From assembly GCA_005503055.1 (NCBI GenBank), contig SCOX01000006.1:62001-126000 (forward strand): a stretch of DNA of 64,000 nt. The letters are read 5' to 3'. Shown here piece after piece: positions 1 to 8,709 of this stretch; position 1 is the first letter of the stretch; each line of letters starts with the position of its first letter. This DNA comes from Lysobacteraceae bacterium P. GTDB lineage: Bacteria; Pseudomonadota; Gammaproteobacteria; Xanthomonadales; Xanthomonadaceae. A program made the translations under genes and the position numbers. The notes below the pieces were generated by a model, which saw nothing but the letters and a program-made list of their open reading frames with translations, was not told where the DNA came from and searched no databases.

Positions 1-75
1 GGCGCGGGGCGGGCAGGGGACTATGATCGGCCGGCGGCCGTCGCGCGGCCGACTTCCCCTTCCCGGAGATCGACC

Positions 76-282
76 ATGAGCGAGCACGTCTACAAGCACC
101 TCGAGCTCACCGGCTCGTCGAAGACCAGCACCGACGACGCCATCCGCCGTGCGATCGAACGCGCCTCCGAAACCGTGCGCAACATCAAATGGTTCTGCGT
201 GCAGGACGTGCGCGGCCACGTCGAGGATGGCAAGGTCGCGCACTGGCAGGTGACGATCAAGGTCGGCTTCACGCTGGAATAA
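76..282 (+). CDS. Dodecin family flavin-binding protein
   Basis: This 68-residue protein matches dodecin in length and pattern. Dodecins form hollow dodecamers that bind and store flavins in the cytoplasm. The sequence shows the short strand-helix-strand layout, with a helix from about residue 19 to 36, then W39, which would stack on the isoalloxazine ring, and Q58 in the last strand ([10 protein letters not shown]). GGAG lies seven bases before the ATG. The gene stands alone and converges on the response regulator at 344. Family assignment is firm; the bound flavin cannot be read from sequence. Confidence 0.9.
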   Translation: MSEHVYKHLELTGSSKTSTDDAIRRAIERASETVRNIKWFCVQDVRGHVEDGKVAHWQVTIKVGFTLE

Positions 283-295
283 GACCCCGGACGCA

Positions 296-320
296 CGACG
301 GCCGCCCGAGGCGGCCGTCG
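296..320. terminator. Perfect hairpin between convergent genes
   Basis: An 11-bp perfect inverted repeat (CGACGGCCGCC and its complement) with a 3-base loop lies 14 bases after the dodecin stop and 24 bases before the end of the regulator on the other strand. No T-tract follows on either strand, so it is a likely bidirectional transcript-end structure rather than a textbook intrinsic terminator. Confidence 0.5.
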
Positions 321-343
321 CATGCAGCGTCTGGCAGGTTCCC

Positions 344-1117
344 TCAGTGCATACCGGCGACCGCGCTGGGCTGCGACGCGTGGTGGATCTGCGCGGGCGA
401 CGTCGGCGCGCGCTGGGCCGGGGAGCCCGAGAGGTCGGCGACCTTGTAGCCCGCCGATTGCATGGTGTGCAGCAGTGGATTGTCGAACGGGCGGTCCATG
501 CTCTTGCGCAGGTTGTAGAGGTGGCTGCGCAGCGTGTCCGAGTCGGGCGACTCGCCCTTCCAGATCTCGCGTTCGATCTCCTGACGCGACACCACGCGCG
601 GCGATTCGCGCATGAGGATGTTCAGCAGCTGGAAGCCGGTCGGCGACAGGCGCAGCTCCTGGTCGCCACGGTGCACGGTCATGGCTTCCGGGTCGAGCAC
701 CAGGTCGGCCACGCGCAGCGCGCCGCCGCCCATGGCCTTGCGGCCGCGGCGGATCAGCACCGCGATGCGCGCTTCCAGTTCCTGGATCGCGAAGGGCTTG
801 GTCAGGTAATCGTCGGCACCCGCTTCCAGGCCGGTGACCTTGTCGTCCAGCGTGTCGCGCGCGGTGAGCATCAGGATCGGCGTGGCGCGGCGCTGTTCGC
901 CACGGATGCGCCGGCACACGTCCAGGCCGTCCACGCGCGGCAGCGAGCGGTCCAGCAGGATCACGTCATAGGTGTTCTCGGCCGTCAGGCGCAGCGCGTC
1001 GGCGCCGTCGCGGGCGAAGTCGACTTCGTAGCCGCGGGATTCGAGGAACTCGCCGACCATCTCGGCAATGGCCATGTGGTCTTCGACGATGAGGATGAGT
1101 CCGCCGTTGTTCTTCAT
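344..1117 (-). CDS. OmpR/PhoB-family response regulator, orphan
   Basis: This is a two-domain transcription factor of 257 residues. Residues 7-120 form a receiver domain with the acidic pocket at E12/D13, phospho-acceptor D56 (VILLDRSLP) and the conserved lysine in DDYLTKPF. Residues 130-225 form a winged-helix DNA-binding domain. The last 25 residues are a Pro/Ala/His/Ser-rich tail outside both domains. The ATG at 1117 is chosen because GGAGG lies just upstream; an in-frame TTG at 1129 overlaps that site. No histidine kinase is adjacent, so partner and targets are unknown. Confidence 0.85.
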   Translation of the reverse strand: MKNNGGLILIVEDHMAIAEMVGEFLESRGYEVDFARDGADALRLTAENTYDVILLDRSLPRVDGLDVCRRIRGEQRRATPILMLTARDTLDDKVTGLEAGADDYLTKPFAIQELEARIAVLIRRGRKAMGGGALRVADLVLDPEAMTVHRGDQELRLSPTGFQLLNILMRESPRVVSRQEIEREIWKGESPDSDTLRSHLYNLRKSMDRPFDNPLLHTMQSAGYKVADLSGSPAQRAPTSPAQIHHASQPSAVAGMH

Positions 1118-1240
1118 GAATGCCTCCAACTGAGTGCGTGAAGGCTGCGAAGATCGGCGTGAAAGCGATGTGAGCGGTGGCGTCGCGGACCCGTGCGCGG
1201 TTCACCGCCCGCTGATTCCCCCGTCGTTACAGTCCCGTGC

Positions 1241-2266
1241 ATGCACGGCACCGGCTCGAGCGACGCCCGCGACCTCGTCGAACTGCGCCCCGATGGCCTG
1301 TACTGCGCGGCCGGGGATTTCCACATCGACCCCTGGCAACCCGTTCCTCGCGCAGTCATCACGCACGGTCACGGCGACCACGCGCGCGCCGGCATGGGCG
1401 AATACCACTGCACCGACGAGACGCTGCCCATCCTGCGTTGGCGGTTGGGCGAACAACGCTACGTGGCGCACGCCTACGGCGAGGCATTCGAGCTGAACGG
1501 CGCCCGGGTCTCCCTGCATCCGGCCGGGCACGTGCTCGGTTCGGCGCAGATACGCGTGGAGGCGGGCGGCGCCGTGTGGGTCGTGTCCGGCGACTACAAG
1601 CGTCAGCCGGATCCGACCTGCGCGCCGTTCGAAGTGGTTCCCTGCGACGTGTTCATCACCGAGGCGACCTTCGGCCTGCCGGTGTATCGATGGCCGGAGA
1701 CGCCTGACGTAGTGGCCGAAATCGTCGACTGGCGCCGCCAGTGCGCGCGTCGTGGCGAAGCCGCGGTGCTGTTCTGCTATGCGCTGGGCAAGGCGCAGCG
1801 CGTGCTCACGGAGCTGGCCGCGCGGGACGACGCGCGCGACGAACCGCCACCCCTGCTGCACGGCGCCATCGCGGCGGGCGTGGAGGTCTATCGCGGTGCC
1901 GGCGTGGCGATGGTGGCGACGGAGGCGGTGTCCGAACAGCGTACGCGCGACGGACACGCCGGGCGGCTGGTGCTCGCGCCTCCGTCGGCAATGGGCACGC
2001 CGTGGCTGCGACGCTTCCGGCGCGCACAGCAGGGCTTCGCCTCGGGCTGGATGCGCATTCGCGGCAACCGCCGGCGGCGCAACTTCGACCGCGGCTTCGT
2101 CATCTCCGACCACGCCGACTGGCCCGACCTGCTGCGTACGATCGAGCAGACCGGCGCGCGACGCGTCATCGCAACGCACGGCGACACCGACGCGCTGGTA
2201 CGCGTTCTGGTCGAGCGTGGCGTGGCCGCCGAAGCGCTGCGGACCGCCTTCGGTGGCGAGGCATGA
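1241..2266 (+). CDS. Ligase-associated DNA exonuclease (MBL/beta-CASP)
   Basis: This is a metallo-beta-lactamase-fold nuclease of about 341 residues, of the type found next to bacterial ATP-dependent DNA ligases. The zinc motif is THGHGDHA near residue 40. Further metal-site motifs are HPAGHVLGSAQ, SGDYK and, near the C-terminus, SDHADW followed by ATHGD, the beta-CASP arrangement of DNA/RNA-processing nucleases. The ATG at 1241 is preferred; a GTG at 1193 is in frame. The stop overlaps the ligase ATG (ATGA), so the two are translationally coupled. The likely role is end trimming before ligation. Confidence 0.88.
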   Translation: MHGTGSSDARDLVELRPDGLYCAAGDFHIDPWQPVPRAVITHGHGDHARAGMGEYHCTDETLPILRWRLGEQRYVAHAYGEAFELNGARVSLHPAGHVLGSAQIRVEAGGAVWVVSGDYKRQPDPTCAPFEVVPCDVFITEATFGLPVYRWPETPDVVAEIVDWRRQCARRGEAAVLFCYALGKAQRVLTELAARDDARDEPPPLLHGAIAAGVEVYRGAGVAMVATEAVSEQRTRDGHAGRLVLAPPSAMGTPWLRRFRRAQQGFASGWMRIRGNRRRRNFDRGFVISDHADWPDLLRTIEQTGARRVIATHGDTDALVRVLVERGVAAEALRTAFGGEA

Positions 2267-3852
2267 AGCGCTTCGCCGCGCTGTATCGCGAACTCGACCA
2301 GAGCACCGCCACGCTCGACAAGCGCGCCGCGCTGGTCGCCTATTTCCGCGACGCACCGCCGCACGACGCGGCGTGGGCGCTGTGGCTGCTGGCCGGCGGC
2401 AAGCTGTCGCGCATCGCCAACACGCGCGAACTGCACGAGTGGATCGTCGGGGAAACGGGCCTGCCCGCCTGGCTCGTCGAGGAAAGCCGCGACCACGTCG
2501 GCGACCTGGCCGAAACGCTTGCGCTGTTGATCGACGATCCGGCCGAACCGTCGCCGGATCGCTCGCTCGCGCAATGGATCGAAGGCCATCTGTTGCCCGT
2601 GGCCAATGAGCTGCCCGGGGTGCGCCACGCGGCCGTCGTCGAAGGATGGCGCACGCTGCCCACCGACCAGCGATTGCTGTTCAACAAGCTGCTCACTGGT
2701 GCCTTGCGCGTGGGTGCGTCGCAACGGCTCGTGCAGCAGGCGCTCGCAGAACTGTCCGGGCTGGATATCGCGCTGATCGTCCAGCGCATGCTCGGCGCGT
2801 GGTCGCCGACGCCGGGCTTCCTTGCCGACCTGCTCTCCCCGCAGCCGCTGGCGACCGATCGCCGGCAACCGTATCCGTTCTTTCTCGCCTCGCCGCTGGC
2901 GGGCGAGCCGGCGGCCCTCGGACCCATCGAGGACTGGCTGCTGGAATGGAAGTGGGACGGCATCCGCCTGCAATTGATCCGCCGCGACGGCGAGGCGGTG
3001 CTGTGGTCGCGCGGCGAGGAACGGCTGGACGGGCGTTTCCCCGAGATCGAAGCCGCCGCCGCACGATGGCCATTGGACGCGGTCATCGACGGCGAACTGC
3101 TGGGCTGGCGCGAAGGCGACCGGCCACTGCCGTTCACCGCGTTGCAGACGCGCATCCAGCGCCGCAAACCCGGCGCGAAGATCCTCGCCGACACGCCCGC
3201 GCGCGTGCTCGCCTACGACCTGCTGGAACTGCGCGGCGAGGACCTTCGCGAGCGGCCGTTGGCGGAGCGACGGCGCCTGCTGGAGGAGGTGTTGGCGCAG
3301 CTCGATGGCAACGTCGTCATCGCCTCGCCGCGCGTGCAGGCGCGCGACTGGGACGAAGCGGCGCAGCTGCGCGGGCAGGCGCGCGAGCGCGGTGTCGAAG
3401 GCTTGATGCTCAAGCGCGCCGATTCGCCCTACCGCAGCGGCCGCCGGCGCGGCGATTGGTGGAAATGGAAGATCGATCCGCTCACCGTCGACGCGGTACT
3501 GCTCTACGCGCAACCGGGTTCCGGTCGCCGCAGCACGCTGTACACCGATTACACCTTCGGGCTGTGGGACGGCGATGCGCTGGTACCGGTGGCGAAGGCG
3601 TACTCCGGGCTCGGCGACGAAGAAATCCTCGCACTCGATCGCTGGATCCGCGCGAACACGATCGAACGCTTCGGTCCCGTGCGCTCGGTGACGCCGCATC
3701 ACGTCTTCGAACTCGGCTTCGAGGCGGTGAACCGCAGTGCCCGCCACAAGTCGGGCATCGCGGTCCGTTTCCCGCGCATCCTGCGCTGGCGGCACGACAA
3801 GCCCGCCCCCGAAGCCGATCGCCTGGACGAGCTGCGGGCGCTCGCGAACTGA
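2263..3852 (+). CDS. ATP-dependent DNA ligase
   Basis: This 529-residue ligase joins DNA nicks using ATP. Residues 1-200 look like an N-terminal DNA-binding domain. The nucleotidyltransferase core has motif I EWKWDGIR with K230 as the adenylated lysine, motif III (ARVLAYDLLE), motif IV (EGLMLKR) and motif V (WWKWK). An OB-fold domain follows from about residue 410. The gene overlaps the exonuclease by four bases. In many bacteria this pair is followed by a ligase-associated helicase and a phosphoesterase, and neither is present here. It would act in accessory repair beside the essential NAD-dependent ligase, which is not in this window. Confidence 0.92.
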   Translation: MKRFAALYRELDQSTATLDKRAALVAYFRDAPPHDAAWALWLLAGGKLSRIANTRELHEWIVGETGLPAWLVEESRDHVGDLAETLALLIDDPAEPSPDRSLAQWIEGHLLPVANELPGVRHAAVVEGWRTLPTDQRLLFNKLLTGALRVGASQRLVQQALAELSGLDIALIVQRMLGAWSPTPGFLADLLSPQPLATDRRQPYPFFLASPLAGEPAALGPIEDWLLEWKWDGIRLQLIRRDGEAVLWSRGEERLDGRFPEIEAAAARWPLDAVIDGELLGWREGDRPLPFTALQTRIQRRKPGAKILADTPARVLAYDLLELRGEDLRERPLAERRRLLEEVLAQLDGNVVIASPRVQARDWDEAAQLRGQARERGVEGLMLKRADSPYRSGRRRGDWWKWKIDPLTVDAVLLYAQPGSGRRSTLYTDYTFGLWDGDALVPVAKAYSGLGDEEILALDRWIRANTIERFGPVRSVTPHHVFELGFEAVNRSARHKSGIAVRFPRILRWRHDKPAPEADRLDELRALAN

Positions 3853-3961
3853 GCCGCCCGAGCCTTGAATCCCGTTCAAGGAAGCGTTGCCGAACGGTCG
3901 CTTTTTCGCGCGCGCACCCCGCCTTAAGGTGACATCACACCGAACGACAGGGAGTCTCGCC

Positions 3962-4174
3962 ATGAACATCTACACCGGATTGCTGTTCCAGCAGGGTTAC
4001 ATCCAGGACGCCGAACTGGCCGTGTCGCTTGCCGGCGTCGAAGAAGAAGCCGAGCAGGCGCGCAAGGCCGAAGCGCGCGAAAAGGCCCGCGAGCAACGCC
4101 GCCGCCGCGCCAGCTTCCACGGCCACGCCGTGTCCTTCGTGTGCGGCACGACGGCGCTGTCGCCGTTCCGTTAA
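3962..4174 (+). CDS. Small hypothetical protein, charged helix
   Basis: A 70-residue protein of no family I recognise. The first 25 residues are mildly hydrophobic (MNIYTGLLFQQGYI), followed by an Ala/Glu/Arg/Lys-rich helix at about residues 28-52 and a short C-terminal segment with one cysteine. A GGGAG ribosome site sits nine bases before the ATG, and codon use fits the neighbours, so it is probably real. It lies about 110 bases after the ligase stop, and its own promoter is likely. Function unknown. Confidence 0.55.
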   Translation: MNIYTGLLFQQGYIQDAELAVSLAGVEEEAEQARKAEAREKAREQRRRRASFHGHAVSFVCGTTALSPFR

Positions 4175-4208
4175 GTGGCACACTGGCGCCCTCAAGGGGA
4201 GGGCGCCG

Positions 4209-4763
4209 ATGCATGCGGTCGAACGCTGGTTCGCGGAAGGCTTCGAACGTTTGCATCCGCGGCTGCGCGACCTCCACCGCCACGGTGGCGAGCTCGAAGG
4301 CCCCGTCCGGATCGAGTACGGACGAGGCCTAGCAGGTTGGTTGGGACGACGTATCGCCCGGCGAATGGGCGTGCCACCGGGCCGCGATACGGCACAGCTG
4401 CGCGTACGCATCGGTTCGGACGCGAACGTGCTGCACTGGCATCGCGTGTTCGACGACGCATTCGACATGCGATCCACCTTTGTGCCCGTCGGTCACTGGC
4501 CTGATGGGCATTGGCTGGAATCCACCGGCCGATTGCGGCTTGCGCTGGCCGTGGAGTCTGCGGATGGAGGCTGGCGATGGCGAACGCGCGCGACGTGGTG
4601 GCGCGGGTTGCGCGTACCGCTGGCGGTGCTCCCGCGAGTGAGTGCAGGAAAGCGCATCGACCCGGATGAAGGCTACGTGTTCGACGTCGGCGTCCGACTG
4701 CCGGGAATAGGCCTTCTGTTCGCATACTCGGGCCGGCTGCTGGCACCTTCGGCGACGTCCTGA
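4209..4763 (+). CDS. DUF4166 domain-containing protein
   Basis: This protein of 184 residues has the DUF4166 layout: an N-terminal helical start (HAVERWFAEGFERLHPRLR), a lipocalin-like run of strands with HWHRVFDDAFDMRS in the middle, and a C-terminal GIGLLFAYSGRL segment. No signal peptide or membrane segment is evident. The ATG at 4209 follows a purine-rich AGGGGAGGG site. The biochemical role of this family is not known to me. Confidence 0.65.
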   Translation: MHAVERWFAEGFERLHPRLRDLHRHGGELEGPVRIEYGRGLAGWLGRRIARRMGVPPGRDTAQLRVRIGSDANVLHWHRVFDDAFDMRSTFVPVGHWPDGHWLESTGRLRLALAVESADGGWRWRTRATWWRGLRVPLAVLPRVSAGKRIDPDEGYVFDVGVRLPGIGLLFAYSGRLLAPSATS

Positions 4764-4825
4764 CCGATCACGCCAAGACGACGCAGCCGCGCGGAACCTG
4801 CAGATCCACACCATCTGGACCTGCC

Positions 4826-5377
4826 ATGCCGCGCTATCGAACCTTCCTGCTGCCCGCGCTGGCGCTCATGGCCGCGTTCGCGCCGCCATGCCTCGCTCAG
4901 GAACAGGTGAACGCGCCAGTCGATCAGCTCGACCTGCAGCGGTACAGCGGCCAATGGCACGAGATCGCGCACCTGCCGATGTTCTTCCAGCGCCAATGCG
5001 TCGGCGACATCACCGCCACCTACACGCCGAACGCGGATGGAACCGTCGGCGTGCGCAATGCATGCCGCACGGACGAAGGCACCACTGACGTGTCCGAAGG
5101 CATCGCCCGCCCGGTGGAAGGAAAGCCCGGTGCGCTGGAGGTGCGCTTCGCCCCGGACTGGCTGTCGTGGCTGCCGATGGTATGGGCGGACTACTGGGTG
5201 ATCGACCTCGACCCGGAGTACCGGTGGGCGGTCGTCGGCGGGCCGGACCGCGAGCACCTGTGGGTTCTCTCGCGCACGCCCGAAATGAACCGCGCGCTGT
5301 TCCAGCGGCTGAAGGCCAGCGCTGCGATGAAGGGCTACAACCTGCGCGAGCTGAAGGTCATGGCGCCCCTGCGCTGA
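4826..5377 (+). CDS. blc: Lipocalin family protein (Blc-like)
   Basis: An exported lipocalin of 183 residues. Residues 1-24 are a signal peptide (hydrophobic LLPALALMAAFA, probable cut after CLA). The lipocalin signature YSGQWHEIAHLP lies near residue 39, followed by a disulphide-type cysteine pair and the late motifs WVIDLDPEYRWAVVG and WVLSRTP. Blc proteins bind fatty acids or lysophospholipids at the envelope and respond to stress. There is no clear lipobox (APPC precedes the cut region), so this one may be soluble in the periplasm rather than lipid-anchored. Confidence 0.88.
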   Translation: MPRYRTFLLPALALMAAFAPPCLAQEQVNAPVDQLDLQRYSGQWHEIAHLPMFFQRQCVGDITATYTPNADGTVGVRNACRTDEGTTDVSEGIARPVEGKPGALEVRFAPDWLSWLPMVWADYWVIDLDPEYRWAVVGGPDREHLWVLSRTPEMNRALFQRLKASAAMKGYNLRELKVMAPLR

Positions 5378-5457
5378 TGACGGCGGCCCTCGCGTTCGCG
5401 CGGCGACGCGATCGGCCTAGAATGCGCGCATAGACAGTCGCGATCGCGAGCCAGACC

Positions 5458-5874
5458 ATGTCACGCAATTCCAAGGCCAAGCGCGACGCGCGCCTGAAGA
5501 ACGAACCCAAGCGGGCGATCCGCCGCCTGGGCGGATCGCTGCAACCGCACGCGCAGCTGCTCGACGCGGACGATGCCACGATCGGTGGCGTGGGCTGGCG
5601 GGACAACGAATGGCTCCTGGTGCTGGGCGGCCAGGTCGCGGCGCGCAGCGAAAGCGCGGCGATGGCGCTGGCCATGCTCAAGCACATCGTCGAGTTGCAG
5701 GCGCGCGCCGGCCGCGAAGTGCGCCTGGAAGCGTCGCCGCCGCTGCTCCATGCGGCCGGACGCGAAGCCGCGGCCGCCGGCCACACGCTGGAGACGTATT
5801 TGACGCTGCTGGAGCAGGAGCGCATGGAGCGCGATCCGCCTGCGCCGACGGCGGCGCCTTCGCTGCGGCACTGA
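5458..5874 (+). CDS. Conserved hypothetical protein, 138 aa
   Basis: I do not recognise a family. The N-terminus is strongly basic (NSKAKRDARLKNEPKRAIRR), the middle (residues 38-65) looks like a small beta unit, and the second half is helical with many Ala, Glu and Arg. No signal peptide or membrane segment is seen. A TAGAAT -10 box at 5418-5423 would give a leader of about 29 bases. The basic start suggests nucleic-acid or ribosome contact, but that is only inference. Confidence 0.6.
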   Translation: MSRNSKAKRDARLKNEPKRAIRRLGGSLQPHAQLLDADDATIGGVGWRDNEWLLVLGGQVAARSESAAMALAMLKHIVELQARAGREVRLEASPPLLHAAGREAAAAGHTLETYLTLLEQERMERDPPAPTAAPSLRH

Positions 5875-5976
5875 CCCGCCGATCCTTGTCAAAAGGGGCG
5901 AAGCGGAAGCCTCGTCCTGGCCGACCCTTCGCGCGCGGCACGTTGATGCTGACACCGGACCTGGTGGAGCGGTGTC

Positions 5977-6420
5977 ATGCGCATGCGGTGGATTGGCCTG
6001 ATGTCGTGCCTGGTGTCGTGTGCGTGCCTGGCGAGCGTGCCCGCGATGGCGCAGGACCTGCGGGCCGAATCGCTGGCGCTCTACGGCGGCATTTATTCGC
6101 CCGACTGCGATAACCCCGCCGCACCGCGAGTACGCATCGCCGCCAACGGGCTGGAGATCGCCAACGCAGGACGGGCGGTGCGGACCCGCGCGACGATGGA
6201 TTCCTACACCAGTTTCGGCGCGGCCCCGACCTCGCCGGTGCCGGAGGGCTACAAGGTCGAATTCATCGGCGACGAATTTTCGCTTTACGTGTTCGAGGAC
6301 GCCAAGGGCCTGTTCGTGCCGCTGCACGATTACGTGCCCGCGGCGTCGCCCATCGTCGGCGCACAGGGGATGAACGCGCGGTTCGCGCGCTGCGCCGGGG
6401 CGTCGAAGAGCCCGCGTTGA
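5977..6420 (+). CDS. Exported hypothetical protein, 147 aa
   Basis: The first 25 residues form a signal peptide (GLMSCLVSCACLASVP, cut near AMA-QD). The mature part of about 122 residues starts RAESLALYGGIYSPDCDNP and contains two cysteines (in SPDCDN and FARCAG) that could form a disulphide in the periplasm. The mature domain looks mostly beta-stranded. No family recognised. Confidence 0.6.
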   Translation: MRMRWIGLMSCLVSCACLASVPAMAQDLRAESLALYGGIYSPDCDNPAAPRVRIAANGLEIANAGRAVRTRATMDSYTSFGAAPTSPVPEGYKVEFIGDEFSLYVFEDAKGLFVPLHDYVPAASPIVGAQGMNARFARCAGASKSPR

Positions 6421-6552
6421 GTCCGCGCCAACGGGGCATGCGCTGCGTTCTTCACGTGCTCTTCGCACCCTGCATCGAGGGATGAACTGCGCGCGCGCAT
6501 GCGCCATCCTGTCGGCTTCGCGGCCGCCGGGCCGCTGCTGATCGGAGTCGAC

Positions 6553-7458
6553 ATGGAACTGGGCATGATCGGGCTGGGCCGTATGGGCGCCAACATGGCG
6601 CAGCGGCTCGTGCAGCATGGGCATCGCGTGGTCGGCTTTGATCCGGGCGCGCAGGCGCGCGAACGCGCCGCGCAAGGCGGCATCGAACCGGTGGAAACGC
6701 TTGACGCGATGATCGGCGCCCTCGCCACGCCGCGCGCGGTGTGGATGATGGTGCCGGCGGGCGATCCGGTGGATCGCACCATCGCCGATCTCGTACCGAA
6801 ACTCGCGCCGGGCGATGTGCTCATCGATGGCGGCAACTCGCTCTACAAGGACACGATGCGCCGGGCGGCATTGCTGTCCGAGCACGGCATCGCCTACGTC
6901 GACTGCGGCACCAGTGGCGGCGTTTGGGGTCTGACTGAGGGCTACAGCCTGATGATCGGCGGCGACGAAGCCACGGTCGAGCGCCTGCGTCCGTTGTTCG
7001 AGGCGCTGGCGCCGGCGGCGGATCACGGTTGGGGCCGCGTCGGTCCCAGCGGTGCCGGCCACTTCACCAAGATGGTCCACAACGGCATCGAATACGGAAT
7101 GATGCAGGCCTACGCGGAAGGTTTCGCGATCATGCAAAAGCGTCAGGATTTCGCCCTGGACCTGGCGCAGATCGCGCAGATCTGGCGGCACGGCAGCGTG
7201 GTGCGCTCTTGGTTGCTGGACCTGAGTGCGAACGCGCTGGAACGCAATCCTTCGCTCGACGGCATCGCGCCGTACGTGGCCGATTCCGGCGAGGGCCGCT
7301 GGACGGTGGCCGAGGCGATCGAGCTCGATGTCTCCGCGCCGGTGATCACGCTTTCGCTGCTGGAGCGCCTGCGTTCGCGCGAGGACGATTCGTTCGCCGA
7401 CAAACTGCTCGCCGCGATGCGCGGCGAATTCGGCGGACATCCGATCAAGAAGGAATGA
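6553..7458 (+). CDS. gnd: 6-phosphogluconate dehydrogenase, short NAD-type
   Basis: This 301-residue enzyme oxidatively decarboxylates 6-phosphogluconate to ribulose 5-phosphate in the cytoplasm. It has the Rossmann motif GLGRMGANMAQRL at residues 7-19, DGGNSLYKD, the substrate-binding YVDCGTSGG and the catalytic GAGHFTKMVHNGIEYG with the general-base lysine. At about 300 residues it belongs to the short class that usually prefers NAD+, not the roughly 470-residue NADP+ class. The ATG at 6553 is chosen from GGAG upstream. No Entner-Doudoroff or zwf gene is adjacent. Confidence 0.9.
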   Translation: MELGMIGLGRMGANMAQRLVQHGHRVVGFDPGAQARERAAQGGIEPVETLDAMIGALATPRAVWMMVPAGDPVDRTIADLVPKLAPGDVLIDGGNSLYKDTMRRAALLSEHGIAYVDCGTSGGVWGLTEGYSLMIGGDEATVERLRPLFEALAPAADHGWGRVGPSGAGHFTKMVHNGIEYGMMQAYAEGFAIMQKRQDFALDLAQIAQIWRHGSVVRSWLLDLSANALERNPSLDGIAPYVADSGEGRWTVAEAIELDVSAPVITLSLLERLRSREDDSFADKLLAAMRGEFGGHPIKKE

Positions 7459-7556
7459 GCGCCGCCGGTCGGCGCGCGGCATGACGCGGTGCGGCATCGT
7501 TCTACGCTTCGGTCGCGGCACGCCCGCCACCTTCGACGACGACCAGGAGATCGACC

Positions 7557-7994
7557 ATGACGACCGCCATCCCGTCCTCTCGCCCGATGAGCTACTGGAT
7601 CATCGCGATCGTCGCGCTGCTGTGGAATCTGCTGGGCGTGGCGATGTTCTGCATGACGATGGCGGCGACGCCGGAGCAGGTAGCGGCGATGCCGCCGGAG
7701 CATCGCCAGATACTCGAAGCGACGCCGGGCTGGGCCCAGGTGGCGTACGGCGTGGCGGTGTTCGGCGGCGTACTTGGCGCGATCGGCCTGCTGCTGCGCA
7801 AGCGCTGGGCCGTCACCTTCTTCCTGCTTTCCCTCATCGGCCTGGTGGTACAGACGCTCGCCGCGTTCCTGGTGACGCCGGCATGGGCGGTGCTGGGCCC
7901 GTCGGGACTGCTGATGCCGATCCTGCTCCTGGCGATCGCGCTGTTCCTGCTCTCGTATTCGCGGCGGGCGGCGGCGCGCGGCTGGTTGTCGTAA
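7557..7994 (+). CDS. Four-helix integral membrane protein
   Basis: This 145-residue protein has four predicted membrane segments, at about residues 13-33, 62-80, 85-106 and 113-135, and a short basic C-terminus. An AGGAG site precedes the ATG by seven bases. Similar small proteins in the group are often labelled sugar transporter, but nothing in the sequence shows transport. Function unknown. Confidence 0.65.
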   Translation: MTTAIPSSRPMSYWIIAIVALLWNLLGVAMFCMTMAATPEQVAAMPPEHRQILEATPGWAQVAYGVAVFGGVLGAIGLLLRKRWAVTFFLLSLIGLVVQTLAAFLVTPAWAVLGPSGLLMPILLLAIALFLLSYSRRAAARGWLS

Positions 7995-8122
7995 GGCTCG
8001 CGTTTCGTGCCGACGGTGTTCGGCATTGGCCCGCGTGCGGGACGGCCCTTCCCTCCGGCACGGGCTAATCGAGCCGGCGAAGCGACGTTAGGCTGGACGC
8101 CTCATCCAAGCAGGAACCGCGC

Positions 8123-8632
8123 ATGGCGCTGTCGACCCATCAGATCCTCGTTCCCACCGTCGTGCGCGCATTGCACAACCTGCGCCACGTGTTGCAGACC
8201 GGCCAGGCGCATGCGCGCGAGAAGGGCATCGCCGACGACGCGCTGCTGAAGTCGCGCCTGATCGAGGACATGCTGCCGCTGGTGCGAAACGTGCAGATGG
8301 CCACCGATTCGGCCAAGAACGGCATCGCGCGCGTGGCCGGCGTGGAATCGCTCAAGTTCGAGGACGACGAGACCACGTTCGAGCAGCTGTACGCACGCAT
8401 CGACCGCGCCATCGACTACATCGGCACGTTCACGCCGGAACAGGTCGATGCCGGCGAGGCACGCACCATCACGCTCAGCACGCGCAGCGGCGGCGACCGT
8501 CACTTCGAAGGCGTGGCGTACCTGAGCGATTTCATGCTGCCGAACTTCTTCTTCCACTGCACCACGAGTTACGCGATCCTGCGCAAGGCCGGCGTGCCGC
8601 TGGGCAAGACGGATTTCCTCTGGCCGAAGTGA
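8123..8632 (+). CDS. DUF1993 domain-containing protein
   Basis: A cytoplasmic protein of 169 residues covering the whole DUF1993 family, which has a four-helix DinB-like fold. Recognisable features are an N-terminal helix ending in ALHNLRHVL, the SRLIEDMLPLVRNVQMATD helix, and the C-terminal FFFHCTTSYAILRKAGVPLGK. DinB-like proteins can bind a metal, but the usual histidine triad is incomplete here. Function unknown. Confidence 0.82.
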   Translation: MALSTHQILVPTVVRALHNLRHVLQTGQAHAREKGIADDALLKSRLIEDMLPLVRNVQMATDSAKNGIARVAGVESLKFEDDETTFEQLYARIDRAIDYIGTFTPEQVDAGEARTITLSTRSGGDRHFEGVAYLSDFMLPNFFFHCTTSYAILRKAGVPLGKTDFLWPK

Positions 8633-8709
8633 GCGTGTGAACGAGGCGTACGCCGCGTGCACGGGACGTTGTGGAACAATGGCCGCCACTTCGTGACGGC
8701 CCGTCGTGC

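Noticed and set aside
1888-3969. Long minus-strand frame of 693 codons opposite the ligase
   Set aside because: The plus strand encodes a ligase with all catalytic motifs; the antisense reading has none.
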